The notes under the pieces: generated by a model
Seen by the model: only the letters and a program-made list of their open reading frames with translations
The model's database searches: none
What the model was told of the DNA's origin: nothing
NCBI GenBank assembly: GCA_017303395.1
Contig: JAFLBN010000021.1
Location: 1-57,634 of the forward strand
Source: Chitinophagales bacterium
Lineage (GTDB): Bacteria; Bacteroidota; Bacteroidia; Chitinophagales; Chitinophagaceae
Direction of reading: 5' to 3'
DNA: 57,634 nucleotides
Translations under genes and position numbers: made by a program
Shown: positions 16,758 to 24,514 of the stretch, in pieces
Layout: each line of letters opens with the position of its first letter
Numbering within the stretch: the first letter of the stretch is position 1

Positions 16758-17683
16758 TTCTTTTTCTTGCTTTTGCCAAATATGCTGAAGCCCGGTGGGT
16801 TTGCCTGCAGTTCCTTCATGCTTTGGTTGGCGGTGTCCAGTTGTTTGGTGGCATTGGTATAGGTGCTTTTGTCTGTAGCCATTTTATGCACACTCCCTGT
16901 TTCTTTGCTCAGATCATTTACAGATGTGCGTAGCTTCTTCACGTTGCTGCCTATATCTGTTAGCTGTTGCTGCATGTTTTTATCGGCCAACCCTTTGGTA
17001 GATTGTTGTATGTCTTGCAAGCTTTTCTTCCATTCTTTGCTGCTATTAGCCAGTTCTGCACTGCTTTTATTGGCAGATGCTATGCCGTTTACAATGCTGT
17101 TATCCTTATTCAGGTCTGCAGAAATACCCTCGTATTTTTTGATGCTTTTCTCAAAGCTTACCAGTGGTTTTATAAACTTGTTCAGCAGTCCGTTTTGTAT
17201 CAGTGCATTAATACCACGCAGGGTAGTGTCTGCACTGTACAGCAGATAGTGGGCGGTTTCTGCCAAAGGCTCTACTTGTGTATTAGCAGACACACCACTG
17301 TTATCTATATCAGATAGCAGCGTATCGCCGGGTTGCATATAGTTTTTGCTATTGCTATATACAAGTGCTATGCTTTTGTCTCCCAACAAGCCTGAAGAGG
17401 TAAGGTAGGCTTTTGTGCTATCGGGTATTTGCATGTCTTTTTTCAGCAGCAAGGTCACTTTTACAAGCCCGTCGGGTTGTATAGATACGTCTTTAATTTT
17501 GCCAACACGCACCCCCTTCACCATTACCGGCGACGACTGTTGCAAACCCTTTACAGTGCTATAAAAAGCAATGTATTCATTGGGTTTGCTACGTATGAAA
17601 TTGTTGTATATAAACACGCCGCCCACTACAACGGCTATTGTAGCGATGGTAGGTATTATACTTTTCTTTTTGTTTGGTTCCAT
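16754..17683 (-). CDS. MlaD/MCE-domain protein
   Basis: 309 residues. One N-terminal helix (residues ~10-28, IPTIATIAVVVGGVFIYNNFI) anchors it in the inner membrane; residues ~36-115 form one MCE domain (YIAFYSTVKGLQQSSPVMVKGVRVGKIKDVSI, later TSSGLLGDKSIALVY). The remainder is helical and Ser/Asn/Lys-rich (to residue 300), like the tails that oligomerise. MCE proteins carry phospholipids or other lipids between membranes, usually with an MlaE permease and MlaF ATPase; those partners are not adjacent here. It is coupled by ATGA overlap to the thioredoxin-like gene. Confidence 0.9.
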   Translation of the reverse strand: MEPNKKKSIIPTIATIAVVVGGVFIYNNFIRSKPNEYIAFYSTVKGLQQSSPVMVKGVRVGKIKDVSIQPDGLVKVTLLLKKDMQIPDSTKAYLTSSGLLGDKSIALVYSNSKNYMQPGDTLLSDIDNSGVSANTQVEPLAETAHYLLYSADTTLRGINALIQNGLLNKFIKPLVSFEKSIKKYEGISADLNKDNSIVNGIASANKSSAELANSSKEWKKSLQDIQQSTKGLADKNMQQQLTDIGSNVKKLRTSVNDLSKETGSVHKMATDKSTYTNATKQLDTANQSMKELQANPPGFSIFGKSKKKK

Positions 17684-17743
17684 TACTGCCGGCTAAAAAT
17701 AGGTTATTTTCAGGCAGTTGAGGGTAGCGAGGCTTCTTATTTA

Positions 17744-17875
17744 TTAACGTCCTCTTTTGCTGGCTCTGAAAGATTTATGGCCACTACTACGTGGTGGTTT
17801 ATTGGTACCGCCACAGCTTTCAGCAATCATAGCAACCAGAATTAAACCTGCTATCAAGGGAAATAACTTTTTCAT
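17744..17875 (-). CDS. 43-residue lipoprotein, unknown function
   Basis: A small reading frame on the minus strand encodes a basic start (KKLFPLIAGLILVAMIAES), a lipobox-like Cys21 (AESC) followed by GG, then a short basic tail rich in Lys/Arg/Ser/His. The signal-peptide/lipobox pattern, the stop codon and position 60 bp upstream of the MCE gene on the same strand argue for a real gene. Too short to assign a family. Confidence 0.6.
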   Translation of the reverse strand: MKKLFPLIAGLILVAMIAESCGGTNKPPRSSGHKSFRASKRGR

Positions 17876-17955
17876 ATAAAAACCAATTAGTTAAATATAG
17901 GATTTTAAAGCACAATTATCATGAAAAAATGCTGTATTCCTTAGCTTCAATACAT

Positions 17956-17963
17956 TATATTTG
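17956..17963 (+). promoter_or_regulatory. -7 element TATATTTG of the RNA-binding protein gene
   Basis: TATATTTG is a full consensus match, 18 bp before the start codon at 17981. The leader is short and AT-rich. Confidence 0.55.
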
Positions 17964-17980
17964 TAATCTCAATTGTTTTT

Positions 17981-18682
17981 ATGAATTTATTTATTGGTAA
18001 TCTAAGCCCTGAAACCACCGAGCCTACTTTAGAGAAAATGTTTTCTGAATTTGGCGAAATCATATCTGTAAAGATTGTAAGAGATAACGAAACCGGTTTG
18101 TCTAAAGGTTTCGGTTTTGTTGAAATGGCTGACAAATTTCACGCTTTCGATGCGATTGATAATATCGACATGACTTTCCTGGAAGGTCAGATAATATCTG
18201 TGAAAGAAGCTAAACCTAAAGCTGGTCCTGGCGGCGGCGGTGGCTACGGCAACCGTGGCGGTGGTGGCGGTTACGGTGGCAACCGTGGTGGTGGCGGTTA
18301 CGGTGGCAACCGTGGCGGCGGCGGTGGTTATGGCGGCAACCGCGGTGGCGGTGGTGGCTATGGTGGTAACCGTGGCGGTGGTGGTGGCTACGGCGGAGAC
18401 CGTGGTGGTTATGGTGGTAATCGCAGTGGCGGAGACCGTTATAACAACGATCGTGGTGGTTACAACAATGATCGTGGTGGCTACAACAACGACCGTGGCG
18501 GAGATCGCTACAATAATAATGACCGTGGTGGCGACCGTCCTACTCGTTATACCGGTGGTGGTAATCGTCCGCAAGGTGGCGGAGGCCATAGAGATCCGTT
18601 CAATAATGGTGGTGATCGTGGTGGCTACAATCGTCCGAACAATAATACAAACAACGACGACGATAAATTCAATCGCCTTTAG
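17981..18682 (+). CDS. RRM-domain RNA-binding protein with a glycine/arginine-rich tail
   Basis: 233 residues. Residues 1-75 are one RNA recognition motif: RNP2 is LFIGNLS (residues 3-9) and RNP1 is KGFGFVEM (~42-49), as in cyanobacterial Rbp and plant glycine-rich RNA-binding proteins. Residues ~80-230 are low-complexity: about six GGYGGNRGG-type repeats, then RYNNDRGG repeats and a polar Asn/Asp end. The tail resembles RGG domains that add RNA affinity and can drive condensation. It likely binds and remodels structured RNA, possibly in cold or growth transitions. The DNA of the tail is a tandem repeat and may vary in copy number. A 36-nt hairpin lies downstream. Confidence 0.9.
   Translation: MNLFIGNLSPETTEPTLEKMFSEFGEIISVKIVRDNETGLSKGFGFVEMADKFHAFDAIDNIDMTFLEGQIISVKEAKPKAGPGGGGGYGNRGGGGGYGGNRGGGGYGGNRGGGGGYGGNRGGGGGYGGNRGGGGGYGGDRGGYGGNRSGGDRYNNDRGGYNNDRGGYNNDRGGDRYNNNDRGGDRPTRYTGGGNRPQGGGGHRDPFNNGGDRGGYNRPNNNTNNDDDKFNRL
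18239..18420 (+). repeat. In-frame tandem repeats encoding the GGYGGNRGG tail
   Basis: Roughly 27-30-bp units of the form GGCGGTTACGGTGGCAACCGT repeat with third-base variation. The protein repeat is strongly conserved while the DNA drifts, so selection acts on the peptide. Confidence 0.85.
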
Positions 18683-18757
18683 TAGTTTCCCGTCCGTTCA
18701 CCATTTTAGTTCAAACGGATGGAAATAATAACAAGTAAAGCAACTGTCAATAAACTG

Positions 18758-18793
18758 ATAGCCGATGCTGTGCAATCGCATAGTATCGGCTAT
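18758..18793 (+). ncRNA. Stable hairpin downstream of the RNA-binding protein gene
   Basis: ATAGCCGATGCTGTGC pairs with GCATAGTATCGGCTAT over 16 bp (two G-T pairs on the plus strand) around an AATC loop, with no T-run after it. It could be a 3'-UTR stem, a processed small RNA or a poor terminator; type is a guess. Confidence 0.35.
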
Positions 18794-18911
18794 TGTTGTG
18801 TAGTTACCATATCTCTATTTTACAATATCTCGGTTTAACACATTTTTGGCAACAGTTGCCAGTTACCTTTTGTGTGGTTAAGGTATCAATCTTTATAAAA
18901 CCTCAACCAAT

Positions 18912-19784
18912 ATGCGTTACAACAAACTTGTATGGCTGCTGTTGCCGGCAGCACTGATGGCTTCTTGTGCCAATAATGCAGAGTCTTATGTGAAATCTGC
19001 TGATTCTGTTGTAGTCTCCAACGACCTTTCTGATATCAATTCACCTTCGCGAAAGATTATTCATACTGCCGATATCCGTTGTCGTGTCAGCGATGTGTAC
19101 AAGTCTGTAGATACGCTGGAACGTATGGTGAATGAATTGGGCGGTATGATAGCCGAGAGCCATATGGAGAACACCACTACATCTGTACGTTCTGTGCGCT
19201 TCAGTGCAGATTCATTGAAGCAGGTGACTGGTTACACCACAACAGCACATCTTACACTACGCATCCCGAATTTCTTTCTCGATACAGTCATTCGCAAAGT
19301 GCCGGCACTTGCTACGTTTATAGATACGCGCACTATGCAGCGTCAGGATGTGACGCTGAAATACCTTGCCAATGCCATGAAAAACCAGGCGGCAGGTATA
19401 GCACCACCTGCTATTGCAGATAAGAAGAATGGTGGTGTAAAAGAGAATAAGGCTGTCTCATCTCCTGCAGCACTTGGTAACGATACTGTAATAAACCGCC
19501 GTATAGAAAACCTGCAGATACTTGACGATGTAAACTACGCCACACTGAAAGTAGATTTATATCAACCTGAAAAACTTGATGTGCAGATAGTGGCAGATAC
19601 AGACAGAGCGGCATCCATCCCTTTTGGTTCGCGTTTACTCCTTGCACTGGGCGATGGCTGGCAGATGATGAAGGGGTTGGTGATAGTACTGTTAACTGCT
19701 TGGCCTTTATGGTTGTTGGTAGGTATAGCGCTGTATGTATTTATTATTATGCGCAGGCGCAAACTCTTGTTTTTTGCTAAGTAA
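18912..19784 (+). CDS. DUF4349 lipoprotein
   Basis: 290 residues. The signal peptide ends in a lipobox at Cys19 (LMASC). The DUF4349 core runs from about residue 45 (SRKIIHTADIRCRVSDVYKSVDTLERMVNELGGMIAES) through LTLRIPNFFLDTVIRKV and the helical segment QDVTLKYLANAMKN. A hydrophobic helix at ~258-280 (GLVIVLLTAWPLWLLVGIALYVFIIM) and a basic end are typical of the family. The role is unknown; members are membrane-linked and often near stress genes. A terminator hairpin follows. Confidence 0.85.
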   Translation: MRYNKLVWLLLPAALMASCANNAESYVKSADSVVVSNDLSDINSPSRKIIHTADIRCRVSDVYKSVDTLERMVNELGGMIAESHMENTTTSVRSVRFSADSLKQVTGYTTTAHLTLRIPNFFLDTVIRKVPALATFIDTRTMQRQDVTLKYLANAMKNQAAGIAPPAIADKKNGGVKENKAVSSPAALGNDTVINRRIENLQILDDVNYATLKVDLYQPEKLDVQIVADTDRAASIPFGSRLLLALGDGWQMMKGLVIVLLTAWPLWLLVGIALYVFIIMRRRKLLFFAK

Positions 19785-19811
19785 TTGAGATTAATTATGT
19801 TATTTACATGA

Positions 19812-19838
19812 AAAACCAGTGTTTACACTGGTTTTTTT
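19812..19838 (+). terminator. Rho-independent terminator
   Basis: AAAACCAGTG-TTTA-CACTGGTTTT followed by more T residues, 28 bp after the DUF4349 gene. Confidence 0.88.
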
Positions 19839-19958
19839 GTTGAAATGAATTTTTACTTTCGTGCAATCCTTCTATCCTTTTGTTGTTGCGTCAACAAAAC
19901 TATATGTAACCCTGTGTATTTATTTCAATCACTATTCCATACTAAAACAACACAACCA

Positions 19959-21407
19959 ATGAAAAAACAAATCACATCTGCAATTGCTATGGCAGCAATG
20001 TTTGCTACACTCAGTAGCTGCGGCGATGCCGAAAAGCCAAAAGAAGGAGAGGAGATGAAGGCCGCCGCACCATCCGGTACAATAAAGCCTGTGCCATTGC
20101 CCGACCCTCAGATTCCGGGATATAAATATCCTGAAGATTCGCTGGTAATAAACAGTTGGATCAATAGTAATGATGAAAAGAGTATTGCCAACCACGGCTG
20201 GGGCATCTGGACATCACTCAATATGTCTTCAGGGCAACAGTACGAAGGACAGGATTTGAGGGTGTTCGAAACATGGCTTACCCCGCAAGACATGCAGGCA
20301 CTGATGCTGGCAAGCGAATCTAAAAACCTGAGGATGGAAAACGTAAAAACATCAAGGGGTACACTGAGTTCGCCCAATCAGTTTTTGCATGCTAAGAAGG
20401 CTCGTCTGAAGGCAGGAATGGTTAGCGATGCACAGGAAGACCAGCGTGTAGTAGGCTTTGTAAAATACGATCCTACGGCAGCACAGTTCGCTGTCAGCAA
20501 CAAACTGTTCGATTCTTTGGTGCTGCAGTCTATGCTCGACCAGGGTAAAACAGAAATACCTCAGTTTCCTAACACGGGTATGACATTGAAGCCTGTGTTT
20601 GAAATCGTAACGGAAGATACACTACAGGCTTGTGGTGGCTACTACAAGCTGAATGTATGGACAGGTCTTCCGCCAAAACCTATCTCATATCCTGAAGGTA
20701 GCTGGCCGGGTTATGTATATGTAGATCCGAACAACGGCGGACAAGGTAATGGCAGTGTAGATATAGGTGGCAAGCATCGCACACCGCAAACTACCTACAA
20801 CCTGAACGACTTTGTTCACTTCAAGCTCGATAAACAAACGGCTGCCGAACTGAAAGCCAATTTCAACATGCAGGCAAAAGAAGGCGATATTGCCATACTG
20901 GTTGCCATGCACGTAACAAGTAAAGAAATCACCCGCTGGACATGGCAAACATATTGGTGGGCACCAAATGCCGATAATCCGCCTGCACCAAGCTCTGCTG
21001 CAATTGCAGCAATGCGTCCTTCACAATTGCAAGGGGCTCCTCGCCACTATGCTATGTCGCAGGCATATACCTTCATCAATCCCAATCAACCGCTTACAGG
21101 TGGCAACAACATAGGTACATCTATCTATGCATTCAATCCATACCTCGAGGCTGGTTTCGACCCGAGTGTGTTGGGTAATTCTGCCATCGTAATCACGAAC
21201 GGTAAGAAAGTGGTGAACAACTACGGTGTGCTTACCAACTGTATGTCTTGCCATGCTAATGCAAACTATGCACCTGCTTCGGTAACTACAGGTCCGGGTT
21301 ATCTGGGCGATACATACATAGATATGAACAACCCTACATTCAAGGGTACGCTTAAGTTAGATTTTGCATGGTCTATACAGGGCAACCTGATAGGCGTTAA
21401 ACGATAA
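19959..21407 (+). CDS. Large lipoprotein with a C-terminal CxxCH (possible haem) motif
   Basis: 482 residues from ATG 19959; the frame is open further upstream but only this start gives a lipoprotein signal (KKQITSAIAMAAMFATLSSC, Cys21). The body is soluble, rich in Trp/Asn/Pro, with no domain I can name. Near the C-terminus NCMSCHANA contains one CxxCH motif, the covalent attachment site of c-type haem; the distal ligand is not evident. In family terms it looks like a secreted 'cytochrome-like' protein of Bacteroidota with a role in electron transfer or oxidation, but this is inference from the single motif. Confidence 0.7.
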   Translation: MKKQITSAIAMAAMFATLSSCGDAEKPKEGEEMKAAAPSGTIKPVPLPDPQIPGYKYPEDSLVINSWINSNDEKSIANHGWGIWTSLNMSSGQQYEGQDLRVFETWLTPQDMQALMLASESKNLRMENVKTSRGTLSSPNQFLHAKKARLKAGMVSDAQEDQRVVGFVKYDPTAAQFAVSNKLFDSLVLQSMLDQGKTEIPQFPNTGMTLKPVFEIVTEDTLQACGGYYKLNVWTGLPPKPISYPEGSWPGYVYVDPNNGGQGNGSVDIGGKHRTPQTTYNLNDFVHFKLDKQTAAELKANFNMQAKEGDIAILVAMHVTSKEITRWTWQTYWWAPNADNPPAPSSAAIAAMRPSQLQGAPRHYAMSQAYTFINPNQPLTGGNNIGTSIYAFNPYLEAGFDPSVLGNSAIVITNGKKVVNNYGVLTNCMSCHANANYAPASVTTGPGYLGDTYIDMNNPTFKGTLKLDFAWSIQGNLIGVKR

Positions 21408-21432
21408 TGCATTTTACCATCGCTATGAAAAC

Positions 21433-21460
21433 AAACGGGACTCAATAAGAGTCCCGTTTT
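21433..21460. terminator. Bidirectional terminator
   Basis: AAACGGGACTC pairs with GAGTCCCGTTT around AATAA with T-rich flanks, between convergent genes ending at 21407 (+) and 21462 (-). Confidence 0.9.
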
Positions 21461-21461
21461 C

Positions 21462-23012
21462 TTATTTCTTTTCTTCCTGTTTCTTAGGCAGTGGTTTGCG
21501 TGGCAGCATTTCAGGTCGCATAGCAGTGTGGTACACTACCGATGCCATAATGATAGATGCCTGCATCATATCGTTCTCGTTTACACGGTCGTAGCTATCC
21601 ATATTGGTATGGTGTGTACGGCTGCCATATTCCAGCGGGTCTTGTATAAACTGGAATGCAGGTATGCCGATGGCATCAAATGGTATATGGTCTGTAGAAC
21701 CTGTATTACGGTTTGTTACCGTATGTGCCTCCAAGTCTTTGAAAGGTGCCAACCATGCACGGAAGATAGGCACTACGGCGTCGTTGCTCTGTGCGTAGAT
21801 GCCACGTATTTTACCCGCACCATTATCCAGATTATAGTAAGCTGCTATCTTACCATGTTCAGCTTTCAGTTTCATGGTTTTCCTGTCACCGATGTGTTTT
21901 TTTACATAGCCAGTAGAGCCAAGCAGTCCTTGTTCTTCACCACTCCATAATGCAATGCGTATGGTGCGGCGGGGCTTTACACCTGCTGCTTTCAGTATGC
22001 GTACGGCTTCCATACACACTGCAGTGCCTGCACCATTGTCTGTAGTGCCTGTGCTTGCATGCCAAGAGTCCATGTGTGCACCCAGCATCACCACCTCGTC
22101 TGCAAGGTCGGTACCCGGTATCTCTGCTATTACATTATACTCTGTGCTGTCATTCATCAGGAAGGTAGTCTGCACATTCAGCTCCAGCGATACTGTCTGC
22201 TTTGCCTTCAGTAATCTTTCTATTCTGTTCAGTTGTTCTATACCCATTTCTAGTTCGGGTACCACAGGCTTCGCATCCCATGCGCGGCTGGCACCATTGC
22301 TTGTAAAAACAGTCCCCATCGTACTGCGGCGCACACAGCTAAGTACTGCTGCTGCTTTTTCTGCATACAGAAAACTATCTATAGCATACCTCGATGCACG
22401 CACTGTTCGGTTGATGGTGGGTGCGGCTTTTTCATCTACACCCTTTGCCACGTGCGGGTCTTGTTCTATGTTGCAGAGGTCTTCGTCTGTGAGGCGTTTT
22501 GCATCTGCGTTGAAGTTGGGCATTGCCAGTTGGTTGCTGGCTTTTACCACAATCTTGCCCTGCAGCTTGCCGGCATACTGTGCCATATCGCTCATGGTTT
22601 CTATGTTTACCACAACGGCTTCACCTTTTATGGTGCCGTTGGTGCCCGGTGTCCATGCTTTGGGTACGGCTATCAGTTGCTGATAGTAGGGTGCCGTCAT
22701 GGCTACGTAGCAGTGCTGGTATTCCCATCCTTTACCGAATGTACCCCAACGCTCTATATGTGCATTTTGCAGCCCCCAGTCTTCCAGTTGCTGCCTTGCC
22801 CATGCCTCGGCATTCTTCATGCCTGTAGAGCCTGTCAGGCGTGGGCCTATCATATCTGTAAGATGCTGTAATGTGCCCATCACTTTCGAGTTATTGAAAC
22901 CTTCCTGCTTTATTTTGGTAATCGTTTTCAGATATACTTTCTCATCATCGCCCGTAAAGGAAACCAAAACGATAGATGCGAATACAAGTAGCGGAATAAA
23001 CCGTTTTTTCAT
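21462..23012 (-). CDS. M28-family zinc aminopeptidase, exported
   Basis: 516 residues from ATG 23012 (MKKRFIPLLVFASIVLVSFTG, signal peptide); an ATG 11 codons upstream gives a worse start. Zinc ligands typical of M28 appear: GAHMDSW (His and Asp), TDNGAGTAV (Asp), WSGEEQGLLG (Glu pair) and a late DHIPFDAIG (His). An apical PA-like insert sits at residues ~130-180. It cleaves N-terminal residues from peptides in the periplasm or outside the cell, consistent with peptide scavenging. The C-terminus is Lys/Glu-rich. Confidence 0.9.
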   Translation of the reverse strand: MKKRFIPLLVFASIVLVSFTGDDEKVYLKTITKIKQEGFNNSKVMGTLQHLTDMIGPRLTGSTGMKNAEAWARQQLEDWGLQNAHIERWGTFGKGWEYQHCYVAMTAPYYQQLIAVPKAWTPGTNGTIKGEAVVVNIETMSDMAQYAGKLQGKIVVKASNQLAMPNFNADAKRLTDEDLCNIEQDPHVAKGVDEKAAPTINRTVRASRYAIDSFLYAEKAAAVLSCVRRSTMGTVFTSNGASRAWDAKPVVPELEMGIEQLNRIERLLKAKQTVSLELNVQTTFLMNDSTEYNVIAEIPGTDLADEVVMLGAHMDSWHASTGTTDNGAGTAVCMEAVRILKAAGVKPRRTIRIALWSGEEQGLLGSTGYVKKHIGDRKTMKLKAEHGKIAAYYNLDNGAGKIRGIYAQSNDAVVPIFRAWLAPFKDLEAHTVTNRNTGSTDHIPFDAIGIPAFQFIQDPLEYGSRTHHTNMDSYDRVNENDMMQASIIMASVVYHTAMRPEMLPRKPLPKKQEEKK

Positions 23013-23198
23013 TGCCCTGATTTTAGTGGCAATAAGATAGTACAAGAAAAACGTAATGTGTAGTGTTGTTGAAACATATTGTACAAAATCCCCCTCCTTT
23101 TGCTAATACTTATAAATATCCCGCAGAGACTTATGTATTTGCCAATAGCTGCCAACAGTGGTATTTGAATTGCAGTCTGTTAGTAAAATGCAATGTTT

Positions 23199-24038
23199 AT
23201 GAAACAGATATTTCTAATCACACTCTTAGCACTTTCTTCATCTGCACAAGCGCAGTTAGTTAATTCCGGTTTCGAAAACTGGACAATGGTAGGTAGTACC
23301 AACAGGCTCGATGGCTGGATGCACATGGTTGGGTTCAGTCAAAATCCCGGTCCCAATTTCTTTGGCACATGGCGTGCCGATACCGCTGCTGTTGGTACAC
23401 ATGCGTTAAGGCTTTCCCGCTGGTACAACTATACCTGCGACTGGATAAGGCAGATAGCCCCTGTCAATGCCCGTCCTTATGGCATTAGCGGGCTGTATAA
23501 ATATGAGGAGACAGAACTGCATGGTGGCAATCAGGACTCTGCACTGGTAGAGATGGTACTTACAAAATGGAATGCTACAACATTAAAGCCCGATACTGTA
23601 GGCACAGGGGTAAAGATGCTGCTGGCGGCAAGCACATTTACACCTTTCAATTGCCCTGTTACATATACATCTGCAGATGTGCCTGATACAGCAATCATCA
23701 GTATGCGACCTATGCCATGGGGCTCTCCGCATATAAATATGACAGGCTGGGGTTCTTACCTGACAGTCGATGATATTTCTTTTCAGGAAAGAAGCACAGC
23801 GGTAAAAGAACTGACTGCTAATAACCTACAAGTATATCCAAACCCTGTTGCCAACAAATTGTATGTAAACACAGATACCAAAGCAACAGCATGTATTACA
23901 GATATGACTGGCAAAGTATTACAGACAACAATCGTAGATAACAACAGCGGAATAGATGTATCTCGTCTACAGCCTGGCAATTATTTGCTGACGATAGATG
24001 GCGCAGATAAACAGGTTGTGAAATTTGTAAAGGAATAA
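23199..24038 (+). CDS. T9SS type A sorted secreted protein
   Basis: 279 residues from ATG 23199 (KQIFLITLLALSSSAQAQ, signal peptide); ATG 23193 is also in frame. Residues ~20-195 form a beta-rich domain starting LVNSGFENWTMVG, with the N-terminal 'GFENW' pattern of PCMD/carbohydrate-binding-like modules; no catalytic residues are recognised. The last ~75 residues are a T9SS sorting domain (LQVYPNPVANKLYVNTD through VKFVKE). It would be released or attached at the surface through the type IX system, and the fold suggests glycan binding, which is inference. Confidence 0.82.
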   Translation: MKQIFLITLLALSSSAQAQLVNSGFENWTMVGSTNRLDGWMHMVGFSQNPGPNFFGTWRADTAAVGTHALRLSRWYNYTCDWIRQIAPVNARPYGISGLYKYEETELHGGNQDSALVEMVLTKWNATTLKPDTVGTGVKMLLAASTFTPFNCPVTYTSADVPDTAIISMRPMPWGSPHINMTGWGSYLTVDDISFQERSTAVKELTANNLQVYPNPVANKLYVNTDTKATACITDMTGKVLQTTIVDNNSGIDVSRLQPGNYLLTIDGADKQVVKFVKE

Positions 24039-24057
24039 GAGGTTTTCAGGGGTTGGT

Positions 24058-24083
24058 ACAGGTGGGCAGTATTGTCCACCTGT
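24058..24083 (+). terminator. Hairpin after the T9SS gene
   Basis: ACAGGTGG pairs with CCACCTGT around a 10-nt loop, 19 bp after the stop. The following T content is low, so termination strength is doubtful. Confidence 0.5.
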
Positions 24084-24164
24084 CTGTATTTAAAACGAGA
24101 ATAATCACCGTTTTTACGTAAATTTGTAATAGTAAACCATACCATGAACTACTATCAAAACACC

Positions 24165-24190
24165 CTTTGCGTCTCTGCGTCTTTGCTGTT
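24165..24190. repeat. CTTTGCGTCTCTGCGTCTTTG-type intergenic motif
   Basis: This motif of GCGTCT/CTTTGC triplets is one I have seen in intergenic DNA of many Bacteroidota and cyanobacteria; here it is a single copy and marks a dispersed repeat. Confidence 0.4.
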
Positions 24191-24233
24191 AAAAACACCC
24201 GGCAACAAAATACAAGCAGAGAAAAAATGGAAA

Positions 24234-24254
24234 CCTACCTGTCCGGTAGGCAGG
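24234..24254. repeat. Palindromic REP-like element
   Basis: CCTACCTGTCCGGTAGG plus CAGG forms a 6-bp stem; a related GCCTGC-CTACC-GCAGGC element occurs at 54224-54240, which suggests one dispersed family. Confidence 0.45.
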
Positions 24255-24494
24255 CAAATTGAAACAAAACACCTTTTTAGCAATGTGTTACAAAAGCATC
24301 GTCCCGAAAAACCGTAACCGTTTGTAACCATTTCCCCCAAAAACTAGCAAAACACTATCAAATACTATCAACAGATATGAAAACTTATCATGCACGCGCT
24401 TCGTTTTTCAACCCAAACCTTGGGTTATCAACATCCGAGACCTTTTGAGGTGGATAGGTAGTAAAACGCATTTTTCTTTCTTCTTTCTACTCGT

Positions 24495-24502
24495 TACTTT
24501 TG
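24495..24502 (+). promoter_or_regulatory. -7 element TACTTTTG of dnaX
   Basis: A full consensus match 12 bp before the dnaX ATG; the transcript would have a leader of only a few nucleotides. Confidence 0.5.
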
Positions 24503-24514
24503 ACTTAACAAGAG

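Larger units (their letters stand above)
24084..24494. other. Intergenic stretch with dispersed short repeats before dnaX
   Basis: About 410 bp without a gene. It holds a CTTTGCGTCTCTGCGTCTTT motif (24165-24184), a palindrome CCTACC-TGTCC-GGTAGG (24234-24250) continued by CAGGC, and AACCCAA-ACC-TTGGGTT (24410-24426). A TTATCAACA sequence resembles a DnaA box with one mismatch. Nothing supports a CDS. Confidence 0.7.

Noticed and set aside
18029-18728. Two frames on the glycine-rich tail in other phases (Thr/Val-rich)
   Set aside because: Produced by the GGYGGNRGG repeat read out of frame.
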